Source: Microvirga pudoricolor
Lineage (GTDB): Bacteria; Pseudomonadota; Alphaproteobacteria; Rhizobiales; Beijerinckiaceae
Assembly: GCF_016892705.1 (NCBI RefSeq)
Contig: NZ_JAFEMB010000001.1
Coordinates: 1,674,001 to 1,738,000 of the forward strand
Direction of reading: 5' to 3'
Length of the DNA: 64,000 nucleotides
This document shows, one piece after another, positions 44,941 to 56,393 of this stretch. The translations under genes and the position numbers were made by a program. The notes below the pieces were generated by a model. That model saw only the letters and a program-made list of their open reading frames with translations, was not told where the DNA came from and did no database searches. Every line of letters starts with the position of its first letter. Positions within the stretch are counted from its first letter, which is position 1.

Positions 44941-46371
44941 ATGGCAAGTGGATGGAATGACATCGACGGCAAGGACATTTCGGAGAAGCTCACCGGCACG
45001 GACAATCCGGACATCATCCGTGGCTACGCCGGCGACGACACGCTTGAGGGAGGCAAGGCCGACGATCAGCTCTTCGGCGGAACTGGCAACGATTTCCTGA
45101 AGGGCGAGGCCGGAAGCGACTATCTCTGGGGCGACCAGGGCGACGACATGTACGAATGGGATGGCGGCAACGATACCATCTACGACGAGAGCGGCAACGA
45201 CAGCGTCATCGTCACGGGCAAGGCGTCCGAGTACAAGTATGCCGCCGACTGGAACAGCGGCCATCTCACGATCACGGCGAATGACGGATCGGCTTTGACG
45301 ATCCAGCGATACTTCACGTTCACCCCCAAAAACATCGCCGCATTGCCCGCAGTTTCAGGGCAGACGATTGAAAAAATCGTGTTCGAGGATGGCTCCTGGG
45401 GACGTGACGACGTGCTGCGGGCCGTGAAGCCAGCAGGGGAATCGTTCAAGGGAACGGCCCAGAACGAAGTCCTGGTCGGAACGATGGGGGACGACATCAT
45501 CGAAGGCAATGACGGCACCCATGTCATGCGCGGCGGCCTTGGAGACGACACCTATCTCTGGGGGCCGGGCGCCAACAAGCTCGTCGGGGCCATCGGCGAC
45601 ACCGTCGACGACTACAGCGGCAACGACATGGTGATTTTCGGCTATGCCTTCACCGACCTGAAGTTCGCGACCGATCAGGAGAACGTCAATCTTTGGGTGG
45701 CGGCGCCCGATGGGCAAACCCTCATCATCGAAAACTATTTCGATGTGAAGAATCCCTCTGGGTTCACCATCGCGGGTCCCATTGAAACCCTGAAATTCTC
45801 CGATGGGTCGATCAAGACGCTGTCCGACATCCGGACGATCGTGACGACGACCGTCGGCGGCGATTCCAAAGACAAGATCAACGGAAGTATCAAGGCTGAA
45901 CTGCTGGCCGGCAAAGCCGGCAACGATACCGTCAAGGGCAATGCCGGACACGATGTTCTGATCGGCGGCTTCGGCCACGACGACCTGTCGGCCGGCGCCG
46001 GCAACGACGTCATCATCGGCGGAGCCGGCACCGATACCATTTCCGGGGGAGCGGGGCGCGACAGGTTCGTCTTCGACGCCGCACCGGAGAGCGGCCCGAA
46101 CCGGAAGATGATGGACACGATCATCGACTTCCAGCACGGCGTCGACCGTATCGACCTCAAGGACATCGACGCCAACAAGGCGGCGGCAGGCAACAACAAG
46201 TTCCGATGGCTGCTGACGGGGGAGCAGACATTCACCAAAGCGGGCCAGCTGCACTACGATGCCAAGACCGGGATCCTGTCGGGGAACACGGACAAGGACG
46301 CGTCGGCGGAGTTCATGATCCTGCTGAAGAACAAGCCGGCCGTGGTGACTCTGGCCGACTTCATCCTCTGA
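44941..46371 (+). CDS. RTX (haemolysin-type calcium-binding) repeat protein
   Basis: A 476-residue protein with blocks of GGxGxDxLx nonapeptides. One lies near residues 35-80 (GDDTLEGG, GNDFLKGEAGSDYLWG), one near 180-205, and a longer one near 320-375 (GNDTVKGNAGHDVLIGG and repeats). The last 100 residues, with DTIIDFQHGVDRIDL, look like the serralysin-type C-terminal secretion region. There is no N-terminal signal peptide, so type I secretion is expected, but no ABC exporter or TolC is nearby. No catalytic domain is seen. It may be a matrix or adhesion protein. Confidence 0.85.
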   Translation: MASGWNDIDGKDISEKLTGTDNPDIIRGYAGDDTLEGGKADDQLFGGTGNDFLKGEAGSDYLWGDQGDDMYEWDGGNDTIYDESGNDSVIVTGKASEYKYAADWNSGHLTITANDGSALTIQRYFTFTPKNIAALPAVSGQTIEKIVFEDGSWGRDDVLRAVKPAGESFKGTAQNEVLVGTMGDDIIEGNDGTHVMRGGLGDDTYLWGPGANKLVGAIGDTVDDYSGNDMVIFGYAFTDLKFATDQENVNLWVAAPDGQTLIIENYFDVKNPSGFTIAGPIETLKFSDGSIKTLSDIRTIVTTTVGGDSKDKINGSIKAELLAGKAGNDTVKGNAGHDVLIGGFGHDDLSAGAGNDVIIGGAGTDTISGGAGRDRFVFDAAPESGPNRKMMDTIIDFQHGVDRIDLKDIDANKAAAGNNKFRWLLTGEQTFTKAGQLHYDAKTGILSGNTDKDASAEFMILLKNKPAVVTLADFIL

Positions 46372-46389
46372 CGTCGGCGTCACGAACAA

Positions 46390-46416
46390 GGCCGCCGCTA
46401 TCGAATAGCGGCGGCC
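46390..46416 (+). terminator. stem-loop after the RTX gene
   Basis: GGCCGCCGCTAT and ATAGCGGCGGCC form a perfect 12-bp stem with a 3-base loop, 18 bases after the stop. TCTC rather than a T run follows, so termination is likely but may need help. It also faces the convergent cyclase gene. Confidence 0.65.
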
Positions 46417-46470
46417 TCTCAATGGGAAACGTCAGCGGAGCATATCCCGTCACGGCATGACGGGATGCGC

Positions 46471-47808
46471 TCAAACCGGCCGCATCACGCAGACCGGACG
46501 GGTGACGCCCGGCAGGTCCACGTTCTCGACCTCGACCCATGCGTCGATCTCGCCCGCCGACTCGACGGTCTCGCGGGAGGCGAGCAGGGGCGCGTCGGCG
46601 GCCTTCGTGGCCTGCTCGATGCGCGCGCACTGGTTCACGGTCTCGCCGAGCACCGTGAACTCGAGCCGGCTCTCGTCCCCCACCACGCCGCAGAACACCT
46701 CGCCCGTGTGGATGCCGATCCCCACCCGCACGGCCGGGTCGAAGCCCCGCTTGGCGTTCCAGCGCTCGATGAGGGTGAGCAGCGTGCGGCCGCATTCCAG
46801 CGCCCGAGCGGCGTCGCTCGTGCTCTCGGTCGGAACGCCGAACAGGATCAACGCCCCATCCCCCGTGAACTTGTCGATCATGCCGCCATAGCGGGCCGCC
46901 GCCCGGATGACCCGGCGCCGGAAGGCCGTGATGAAGATCGCGAGGCGTGCCGGATCCATGGTCTCGCCGAACGTGGTGGAGGCGCGCATGTCCACGAACA
47001 GGAGGGTGATGCGGATGCGCCGCCCGGCCCTCAGGGACGCGAAGGCCTGGTCGGTGAGGATCGGCGCGAGTTCCCCCGGCAGGTAGCGCACGAGGTGGAG
47101 CCGCATGGTGGTCTCGCGCACCGCCCGGTCGAGAAGGAAGCGGCCCTGCTGGGCCACCACCACGAGGATGAGCGCCGCCGACACCACCATGATCACCCGC
47201 ACCATGTTGGCGGATTCGCCGAACAGGCCCGCCAGCGCCGCGAGATCCGTGCGGCGCTCGGCGATCGTCAGGGCCTCGCCCGACAGGCCCAGCACCAGGA
47301 AGCCCACCGCGTACAGGCCCGCCACGTAGAGCTGGAGCCGGGGCCGATAATAGATCGCGGTGGCCGCCATGGTGATGGGCACCACCCAGGCGATGGGCGA
47401 GGCCGCGAACAGGCTGCCGGGGATCCCCAGCACCACGTGGCCGTAGAGGAGGTTGCCGAAGATCAGGACGGCGTCGACCGTGGCCGCCACCACCGGCAGG
47501 GTCTGGATGGCGATGCGCCGGGAGGCGAGCCAAGCCTCGCACCAGCCCGCGAGCCCGAACAGCACCAGGGTGACTTCCACGGCGGCGATCTGGCGCAGCG
47601 CGACCGGGTTGGAGATCCGGACCCCGCTCACCGCGGCCAGCACCCCGATGAGGAGCAGGCCCGCCGCCACCACGCGGGCGAGGCCGGCCCGGCGCAGGGC
47701 CAGGACCTCGGCCTCCTTCACGAGCCGTTCCGTGGCGTTGTCGAGGCGGTGGCGCTTCCGGCGCCGTTCGGGCTGGGGATCGGACGGGGCGCTGGATGGA
47801 GCGGACAA
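46471..47808 (-). CDS. membrane-bound class III adenylate/guanylate cyclase
   Basis: A 445-residue protein. A hydrophilic N-terminus is followed by about six hydrophobic segments (residues 45-225), then a class III cyclase domain. The metal-binding aspartate is in ITLLFVDMRASTTF near residue 272, the second in GGMIDKFTGDGALILFG near 315. The stabilising Asn/Arg lie in LGETVNQCARIEQAT near 392-406. The substrate-selecting residues do not let me choose ATP over GTP with certainty. It would make cAMP or cGMP in response to a membrane signal. Confidence 0.87.
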   Translation of the reverse strand: MSAPSSAPSDPQPERRRKRHRLDNATERLVKEAEVLALRRAGLARVVAAGLLLIGVLAAVSGVRISNPVALRQIAAVEVTLVLFGLAGWCEAWLASRRIAIQTLPVVAATVDAVLIFGNLLYGHVVLGIPGSLFAASPIAWVVPITMAATAIYYRPRLQLYVAGLYAVGFLVLGLSGEALTIAERRTDLAALAGLFGESANMVRVIMVVSAALILVVVAQQGRFLLDRAVRETTMRLHLVRYLPGELAPILTDQAFASLRAGRRIRITLLFVDMRASTTFGETMDPARLAIFITAFRRRVIRAAARYGGMIDKFTGDGALILFGVPTESTSDAARALECGRTLLTLIERWNAKRGFDPAVRVGIGIHTGEVFCGVVGDESRLEFTVLGETVNQCARIEQATKAADAPLLASRETVESAGEIDAWVEVENVDLPGVTRPVCVMRPV

Positions 47809-47951
47809 GGGAACGAGACGCTGCCCGAAAGGGGTGGGAGGAAACGGTCCGTTTCGGTCAACCGGGGCCGTTCCTGGGAGACAACCGGCCCGCCGCGTAT
47901 TAGTTCTCCCCGTGAAGCAACCCCTCCGCCCTCGTCACAGACCGGTCCCGC

Positions 47952-48440
47952 ATGACTGACCCGCTCCCGCCCATCGAAATCCTCGTCGATGCCGATGCCT
48001 GCCCGGTGAAGGCCGAGATCTACAAGGTCGCGGAGCGCCACCGGGCGCGGGTGTTCGTGGTCGCCAACAGCTTCATCAACGTGCCCCGCGATCCCCTGGT
48101 CGAGCGCGTGATCGTGGGCTCGGGCTTCGACGCGGCGGACGATTGGATCGCCGAACGGGCCCGGCGCGGCTGCATCGTGGTGACGTCCGACATCCCGCTG
48201 GCGAGCCGCTGCGTGAAGGCGGGCGCGGATGTGCTCGGCCCCACCGGCAGGCCGTTCTCGGAGGCCTCCATCGGCATGGCGCTCGCCACCCGCAACCTCA
48301 TGGAGGACCTGCGCGCCATGGGCGAGGTCTCGGGCGGGCCCAAACCCTTCTCGCCCCGCGACCGCTCGGCGTTCCTGTCGGCGCTGGACGTGGCCCTCAA
48401 CCGCCTCAAGCGGGCGGGGTTTGGCGCAGGCGCTCCCTGA
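47952..48440 (+). CDS. YaiI/YqxD family protein (UPF0178, DUF188)
   Basis: A 162-residue conserved protein with the family opening [21 protein letters not shown], then [37 protein letters not shown] lies near residue 55-81, and [20 protein letters not shown] near 99-118. The conserved aspartates suggest a PIN-like nuclease fold, but the function is not established. Its last 35 bases overlap the convergent ccmG gene. Confidence 0.88.
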   Translation: MTDPLPPIEILVDADACPVKAEIYKVAERHRARVFVVANSFINVPRDPLVERVIVGSGFDAADDWIAERARRGCIVVTSDIPLASRCVKAGADVLGPTGRPFSEASIGMALATRNLMEDLRAMGEVSGGPKPFSPRDRSAFLSALDVALNRLKRAGFGAGAP

Positions 48441-48984
48441 ACGCTCCGATATTGGCCGGAGTCAGCGGCCCGATCTGCTTGTGCCGGATGGTGCCGTCGG
48501 GGCCGACGATGAAGGTTTCGGGCACGCCGTAGACGCCCCACTCGATGGCGGCGCGGCCCTTGGGGTCGACGCCCACGGCCGAGAACGGGTTGCCGAGCTG
48601 GCCGAGGAAGCGGCGGGCGTTGTCGGGGTCGTCCTTCATGTTGATGCCGACCACGCGGATCGACGGATCACGCGCCAAGTCCACCAGGAGCGGGTGCTCC
48701 TCCCGGCAGGGCCCGCACCAGGACGCCCAGATGTTCACCACGGTGGTCCGGCCCTTCAAGTCCTCGCTGGAGAAGCCCGGCACGGGGCGGCCCCCTGCCA
48801 CGAGGCCCTCCAGCGGCTCGAGCCGGAAAGCCGGCGCGGGCTTGCCGATCAGCGCCGAGGGCACCCGGGACGGGTCGCCGGAGCCGAGCCGCACCAGGAA
48901 CAGGCCCGCCAGCGCCACGAAGACCAGGACGGGCAGGAGATAGAGCAGGTGGGGACGGGAGCGGGCCAGGGTCGCGTCAGCCAC
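48406..48984 (-). CDS. ccmG: cytochrome c biogenesis thiol:disulfide interchange protein CcmG/DsbE
   Basis: Periplasmic membrane-anchored thioredoxin-like reductant for apocytochrome c haem-binding cysteines. The 192-residue product has one N-terminal hydrophobic anchor ([22 protein letters not shown]) and the active site [15 protein letters not shown] near residue 85-99. The DsbE insertion is present, and a cis-Pro appears in [13 protein letters not shown]. It starts with GTG, overlapping the ccmD stop by eight bases. Its 3' end overlaps the convergent yaiI-like gene. Confidence 0.92.
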   Translation of the reverse strand: MADATLARSRPHLLYLLPVLVFVALAGLFLVRLGSGDPSRVPSALIGKPAPAFRLEPLEGLVAGGRPVPGFSSEDLKGRTTVVNIWASWCGPCREEHPLLVDLARDPSIRVVGINMKDDPDNARRFLGQLGNPFSAVGVDPKGRAAIEWGVYGVPETFIVGPDGTIRHKQIGPLTPANIGAFRERLRQTPPA

Positions 48985-49135
48985 GGCGCGACCTCCGGCC
49001 GACGCCCCGGGATTCGAGATCCGCGAGCGCCCGCACTTGGGCGCGATAATCGAGCACGGCCCGCAGGACCAGGCCCGCCACGACGAAGGCCGTGACGCCG
49101 TAGGCGCCCGCGATGAAGAATGTATAGGGGCTCAT
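48977..49135 (-). CDS. ccmD: haem exporter protein CcmD
   Basis: A 52-residue single-span membrane protein, MSPYTFFIAGAYGVTAFVVA followed by a basic tail, typical of CcmD. It links CcmC and CcmE in holo-CcmE release. It starts just after the ccmC stop and overlaps ccmG by eight bases, so it is identified by both sequence and position. Confidence 0.88.
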   Translation of the reverse strand: MSPYTFFIAGAYGVTAFVVAGLVLRAVLDYRAQVRALADLESRGVGRRSRRG

Positions 49136-49137
49136 GG

Positions 49138-49923
49138 TCAGGCCGCTCCCGTGCGGATAGGGGCCGGGCCGGCGGGTGCCGGGTGAGCCAACCCGGCATC
49201 GAGGCGCTCGGCCTCCAGGATGGTGAGCGTCCGCACCCGGCGGCGCAGGATCTCGGTGCGCATGCCCGACAGGTGCAGGGCAACGCCTAAGAGGGTGAAG
49301 CCCACGGCCATGACCAGCAACGGCACCAGGATCGACGGGTGGATGGTGGAGCCGCCCATGCGGAACACGGAGGCGGGCTGGTGCAGGGTGTTCCACCAAT
49401 CGACGGAGAACTTCACGACAGGGATGTTGACCGCGCCCACCAGCGTCAGGATCGACACCGCCCGGGCGGCGCGGTTGGGCTCCTCAATGGCGTTCCACAG
49501 GGCCAGGATGCCGCCATAGATCAGCAGCAGCACCAGCATGGAGGTAAGCCGCGCGTCCCACACCCAGTAGGTGCCCCACATGGGCTTGCCCCAGAGCGAG
49601 CCGGTGACGAGGCAGATCAGCGTGAAGGCGGCCCCGATGGGCGCGGCGGCCTTCTGGGACACGTCCGCCAGGGGATGGCGCCAGACCAGGGACCCGACCG
49701 CGGAGGCCGCCATGGTGACGTAGAAGAAAAGCCCGAGCCAGGCGGCGGGCACGTGCACGTACATGATCCTGACCGTGTCGCCCTGCTGGTAATCGGCGGG
49801 CGCCACGAAGAAGGCGAGATACAGCCCGACGACCAGAACGACGGCCGAGAGCCCGCCGATCCACGGCAGCGCTATGCCGCTGAGGCTCATGAAACGGGTC
49901 GGGTTGGCAAGCTCACGGATCAT
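49138..49923 (-). CDS. ccmC: haem exporter/lyase protein CcmC
   Basis: Inner-membrane protein that presents haem to CcmE. The 261-residue product has six hydrophobic segments and the haem-handling WWD-type motif WGTYWVWDARLTSML near residue 115-129. It also has periplasmic histidines in YVHVPAAW near 57 and WNTLHQPAS near 178. It leads the ccmC-ccmD-ccmG run. In most relatives ccmA-ccmB lies directly upstream, but here an unrelated gene and repeats intervene. Confidence 0.94.
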   Translation of the reverse strand: MIRELANPTRFMSLSGIALPWIGGLSAVVLVVGLYLAFFVAPADYQQGDTVRIMYVHVPAAWLGLFFYVTMAASAVGSLVWRHPLADVSQKAAAPIGAAFTLICLVTGSLWGKPMWGTYWVWDARLTSMLVLLLIYGGILALWNAIEEPNRAARAVSILTLVGAVNIPVVKFSVDWWNTLHQPASVFRMGGSTIHPSILVPLLVMAVGFTLLGVALHLSGMRTEILRRRVRTLTILEAERLDAGLAHPAPAGPAPIRTGAA

Positions 49924-50029
49924 GGCCCCGATGTAGCGGCCCGAAGGCCCGCCCGCAACGAGAGGATTGACGCAAGGAGGCGAATGGCGAGTGGCGAAGG
50001 GTGCCTGAAAGCAGCCTTCACCCTCAAAA

Positions 50030-50218
50030 CCTCATCCTGAGGAGGCCGTCAGGCCGTCTTGAAGCCTCATCCCGAGGGAATGGCGGAGCCATTCGTCTCG
50101 AAGCCTCATCCTGAGGGCCCGCGCAGCGGGCGTCTCGAAGGATTGTCCAGATCGCGCTGGAAACACTCCGCTGGAGCCCTCCTTCGAGACAGGCCTGACG
50201 GCCCTCCTCAGGATGAGG
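50030..50218. repeat. palindromic intergenic repeat, CCTCATCC(T/C)GAGG family (copy 4, compound)
   Basis: Three left-type units (CCTCATCCTGAGGA, CCTCATCCCGAGGG, CCTCATCCTGAGGG) are followed by the closing right end CCTTCGAGACAGGC and CCTCCTCAGGATGAGG. It lies in the 396-base gap between ccmC and the M23 peptidase gene; nothing else was recognised in that gap. Confidence 0.75.
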
Positions 50219-50319
50219 TCGAGGGGAGGATGCCGTTGTCGAGCCGATGCGGCATCGTCCGCCTTCCATCCGCCACCGTCCCCGCCCTATATCCCCCGCA
50301 TCACTGTTGCGAGACGACC

Positions 50320-51327
50320 ATGCGCGCGCTTTCCCTGAGCCTCTTGTCCTCGGGCCTCCTGCCTGCCCTCATCCTCGGCGCGACTGCCGCGACGGCCCAG
50401 GACATCTCCCTCCGGCTGCCGCTCGCCTGCGAGGTGGGCAAGACCTGCTTCGTGCAGCATCTCGTGGACCGGGACCCGTCCCCGGCCACACGGGATTATC
50501 AATGCGGGCGGCTGACCTATGACGGGCATGACGGCACGGATCTGCGTCTGCCCACGATGGCGGCCCAGAAACAGGGCGTCGACGTTCTGGCGGCGGCGGA
50601 CGGGAAGGTGTTGCGCACCCGCGACGGCGTGGCGGACGTATCCATCGCGGCGACCGGCAAGGACGCGGTGCAGAACATCGAATGCGGCAACGGAGTGGTG
50701 ATCGATCACGGCAACGGCTGGCAGACCCAGTATTGCCATATGGCCAAGGACAGCATCGCGGTCCGGTCCGGCGATGCCGTGAAGGCGGGAGACAGGCTCG
50801 GCCGGGTCGGCCTGTCGGGCCAGACCGAGTTTCCGCACCTGCATTTTACCGTGCGCAAGGACGACAAGGCGGTGGATCCCTTCGCGTTCGGGGCGGCGCC
50901 GGAGGCCTGCGGCGGCGGGACCTCGCTCTGGGACGCGTCCGCCCGCGCGAGCCTGTCCTACCAGCAGCCCTACCTGCTCAACAAAGGCTTCGCTCCCGGT
51001 CCCGTGACCATGGAGGCCATCGAATCCGGCACCGTCGAGACCAGCCTGCCGGATGCCGCCTCGACCGCGCTGGTGGCCTATATCCGGGCGGTCGGGCTGC
51101 GCGGCGGCGATATCCAGACCCTCACGCTGTTCGGCCCCGACGGCAAGCCGCTCGCCCAGAACAAGGTGCCGGCCCTCGACCGCGACAAGGCCCAATGGAT
51201 GTCCTTCGGCGGCCTGCGCCGCCCCGCCTCCGGGTGGCCGCCGGGCCTCTACCGGGCGGTCTACCGGGTGGAGCGGGACGGCAAGCCGGTGCTGGAGCAG
51301 GCGTTCGGGATCAACTTGAAACCGTGA
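50320..51327 (+). CDS. M23-family (LytM-type) metallopeptidase, exported
   Basis: A 335-residue protein. A signal peptide ends near AATAQD at about residue 27. An M23 domain follows with zinc ligands in GHDGTDLRL (H and D) near residue 75 and the HLHF motif near 183, so the active site looks intact. The C-terminal 130 residues form a second domain without a recognised family. It probably cuts peptidoglycan peptides in the periplasm. The ATG at 50320 is chosen; the frame open upstream is repeat DNA. It splits the ccm genes and runs opposite to them. Confidence 0.85.
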   Translation: MRALSLSLLSSGLLPALILGATAATAQDISLRLPLACEVGKTCFVQHLVDRDPSPATRDYQCGRLTYDGHDGTDLRLPTMAAQKQGVDVLAAADGKVLRTRDGVADVSIAATGKDAVQNIECGNGVVIDHGNGWQTQYCHMAKDSIAVRSGDAVKAGDRLGRVGLSGQTEFPHLHFTVRKDDKAVDPFAFGAAPEACGGGTSLWDASARASLSYQQPYLLNKGFAPGPVTMEAIESGTVETSLPDAASTALVAYIRAVGLRGGDIQTLTLFGPDGKPLAQNKVPALDRDKAQWMSFGGLRRPASGWPPGLYRAVYRVERDGKPVLEQAFGINLKP

Positions 51328-51550
51328 CGGCAGGAAAGGGCCGGGGGCCTGCAGACCGTTTCAAGCGGCTCGATCGGCTTTTGGACTCCACGTCTTGGAC
51401 ATGTGCCGATGCCCCCCGGCCACGGAAATCGAGCCTGCCATCGGTTTCCACGGGCCCATGAGGCTCTTGCGGAGATTGGACGTCCACGGACTCAGCGCCA
51501 CATTTTTGTTCAGCCGAGCAGATGTTTGCGCGCCGCCGATCCAAAAACTG
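51328..51550. other. non-coding stretch after the M23 gene
   Basis: Frames here are short and without start signals. I see no gene, terminator or RNA that I can support. It is followed by two repeat blocks. Confidence 0.4.
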
Positions 51551-51646
51551 TCGTCATGCGCGGCCTTGAGCCGCGTATCCACGTCTTCAAATGAGATTTC
51601 TTGCGACGTGTGGCGTGGGTGCCCGGATCAAGTCCGGGCATGACGG
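51551..51646. repeat. palindromic intergenic repeat, GTCATG(G)CCGGG family (copy 3)
   Basis: Starts CGTCATGCGCGGCCTTGAGC and ends CCGGATCAAGTCCGGGCATGACGG, with an inner CCACGTC and GACGTGTGG pair. It is the same architecture as the copies at 3655 and 10658, with some divergence. Confidence 0.7.
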
Positions 51647-51707
51647 CAGGATGTTTGCGTTCCGACAATTAAACGCGCCCGACTTTTCGACCCTGGTCGC
51701 TTGGCGA

Positions 51708-51995
51708 CGCTTCCCTCTCCCGTTTGGGAGAGGGGCAGGGGAGAGGGAATGCCGTTTCAGAATAGAAGAGCGGAGCCTCGACCTCTTCCCCTCCCCCTTG
51801 TGGGGAGGGTCGAGTCGCGAAAACGACCGGGGTGGGGGTGTGAGCGCTCCATCGAACCAGCGTCGTGCAGACACCCCCACCTCCAACTCCTCCCCACAAG
51901 GGGGAGGAGAGGGCCGAACTGCACCGGTGCGAGCGTACCCCACGAGACACCGCGCTCCCTCACCCCAACCCTCTCCCACTCGGGAGAGGGAGAAC
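51708..51995. repeat. nested inverted repeats of the CCCTCTCCC/GGGAGAGGG family
   Basis: An outer pair, CCCTCTCCCGTTTGGGAGAGG near 51715 and CCCTCTCCCACTCGGGAGAGGG near 51968, encloses an inner pair, CCTCCCCCTTGTGGGGAGG near 51790 and CTCCTCCCCACAAGGGGGAGGAG near 51889. The block abuts the ccmB stop. Confidence 0.7.
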
Positions 51996-52664
51996 TCACT
52001 CCCCCGCCCTGAGCGCCGCCGCCGCCCCGAAGGTCCCGACCACGGCGCTGACCAGCGTGATCGCCATGAGGATCAGGAACGGCGTCATGAACGGCACCGT
52101 GCCGCCGAGCGCCGCGTTGGCGGCCGCGACGCCGAAGATCAGGGTGGGGATCATGAAGGGCAGGACCAGGATCGACAGGATCAGGCCGCCCCGGCGTAAG
52201 GACGCCGTGAGCGCCGCCCCGACCGCCCCCAGGAAGGCGAGCGCGGGCGTTCCGACGAGCAGCGTCGCCACCATGGCGAGCATGCCCTCGGGACTCAGCG
52301 CCACCAGCAGGCCGAAAAGCGGCGCGGCGATCACCAGCGGCAGGCCCGTGGTGAGCCAATAGGCCAGCACTTTGGCGAGCACGATCACCTCGAGCGGCGC
52401 GGGCGACAGGCGCAGGAGGTCGAGGGAGCCGTCCTCCTCGTCGGCCTGGAACAGCCGGTCGAGGCCGAGCAGCGTCGCGAGCACGGCCGCGATCCACAGG
52501 ATCGCGGGGCCGATCCGCGCCAGCAGGTTGAGATCGGGCCCGAGCGCGAAGGGGATCAGGGTCACGATCGCCAGGAAGAAGATCAGGCCCATGACGCCCG
52601 AGCCGCCGACACGGGCCGCGAGCCTCAGGTCGCGGATCAGGAGGGCCCGGAAGGAGCGGGTCAT
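51996..52664 (-). CDS. ccmB: haem exporter protein CcmB
   Basis: Membrane subunit of the CcmAB ATPase complex that releases holo-CcmE. The 222-residue product has six hydrophobic segments. The family opening is FRALLIRDLRLAARVGGSGVMGLIFF, with RIGPAILWIAAVLATLLGLDRLFQADEEDGSLDLL near residue 50-83. Its ATG overlaps the ccmA stop as ATGA. A repeat block begins right at its 3' end. Confidence 0.93.
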   Translation of the reverse strand: MTRSFRALLIRDLRLAARVGGSGVMGLIFFLAIVTLIPFALGPDLNLLARIGPAILWIAAVLATLLGLDRLFQADEEDGSLDLLRLSPAPLEVIVLAKVLAYWLTTGLPLVIAAPLFGLLVALSPEGMLAMVATLLVGTPALAFLGAVGAALTASLRRGGLILSILVLPFMIPTLIFGVAAANAALGGTVPFMTPFLILMAITLVSAVVGTFGAAAALRAGE

Positions 52665-53449
52665 GATCCCTCTCCGCGTCTTCCCTCTCCCCCATCCGGA
52701 TCGGATTTTCCCGATCTGGATCGTCCCTCTCCCCTTTGCGGGAGAGAGTGGCCCGCAGGGCCGGGAGAGGGGGCGTCAGGAGGTGGGTTCGACCCCTCTC
52801 CCGCCTCGCTGCGCTCGGCACCCTCCCCCGCGGAGGGGGGAGGGAAGGCGCGCTCGATCCGGATCTCTTTGGGCGTCTTCAGAAACAACGGCACGTGCGT
52901 CGTGGCGGCGATCAGGCCGCCTTTCGCACGGTGATCCTCCAGGAGCCCGCGCAAGATCTCCTGCGAGGCGGCATCGAGGGCCGAGGTCGGTTCGTCGAGG
53001 AGCCAGAGCGGGCGATGGGCCACGAGGAGCCGGGCCAGCGCCACCCGGTGCCGCTGCCCGGCCGAGAGATAGCCCACGGGTAGCCGGGCCGCATGAGCGA
53101 GCCCCACCGCCTCCAGGGCCTCGAGGGCGGAGAGCGCGGGACACCCCAGGAAGTCCCGGGCGAAGTCGAGGTTTTCCCGAGCCGTCAGGGCGCCCTTCAG
53201 GGCATCCCGGTGGCCGACATGGTGAAGGCTCTCGGCCAGGCTGCGCTCCCCGGCTCCGTCCCAGAGAATCCGGCCCCCGGCCGGGCGGAGACGACCGGCC
53301 AGCATCTCCAAGAGGGAGGATTTGCCGGCGCCGTTGCGTCCCGTGACGAGTAGGGCTTCCCCCTCGTCGAGAGTGAACGAGACCCCGTCGAAAACCCGGC
53401 GCCCGCCCCGCTCGCAAGCCAAACCCCTGACGCTGAGACGCAACCGCAA
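52661..53449 (-). CDS. ccmA: cytochrome c biogenesis ATP-binding protein CcmA, with a repeat-encoded C-terminal extension
   Basis: ATPase of the CcmAB complex. The ABC domain has Walker [19 protein letters not shown] near residue 36-53, signature [16 protein letters not shown] near 128-143, and Walker [17 protein letters not shown] near 148-163. The normal protein would end near KEIRIER at about residue 200. Here another 62 or so Gly/Glu/Pro/Arg/Ser-rich residues follow, encoded by repeat DNA. The start is taken as the TTG at 53449 behind a G run; no ATG or GTG fits. Confidence 0.88.
   Translation of the reverse strand: MRLRLSVRGLACERGGRRVFDGVSFTLDEGEALLVTGRNGAGKSSLLEMLAGRLRPAGGRILWDGAGERSLAESLHHVGHRDALKGALTARENLDFARDFLGCPALSALEALEAVGLAHAARLPVGYLSAGQRHRVALARLLVAHRPLWLLDEPTSALDAASQEILRGLLEDHRAKGGLIAATTHVPLFLKTPKEIRIERAFPPPSAGEGAERSEAGEGSNPPPDAPSPGPAGHSLPQRGEGRSRSGKSDPDGGEGRRGEGS
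52681..52848. repeat. CCCTCTCCC/GGGAGAGGG family repeat inside the 3' end of ccmA
   Basis: Paired words such as CCCTCTCCCC and GGGAGAG, GATCCGGATCGG-like words, and CCCTCCCCCGCGGAGGGGGGAGGG form a compound palindrome resembling the block at 51708-51995. It lies in the coding frame of ccmA and keeps that frame open to the ATGA overlap with ccmB. Confidence 0.65.
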
Positions 53450-53660
53450 AACCCCCCGCGAAAAACCACCCCGGAATCGTTCTAATCCGTGTAGCGGGGC
53501 GTTTGAAAATGATCTATACCACCCGCGGCTGCGCCGCGCGCCACGGCGTCCAATCCGTCTCGCGCGCTTTTCCCTGTCCGGGCGCCCCCGGAGCGGCGCG
53601 CGCATTTCGCGCTTTCGGCCGAACACTGTGTTCGTAACCCAATGCACGCGAGGATTCGCC

Positions 53661-56366
<2,706 letters not shown>

Positions 56367-56393
56367 GGCTGCGGGCGTCTCGCGCCCGAACCC

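Noticed and set aside
51708..51995. CRISPR-like repeats
   Set aside because: The repeats are inverted and nested rather than direct, have no regular spacers, and no cas genes are present.
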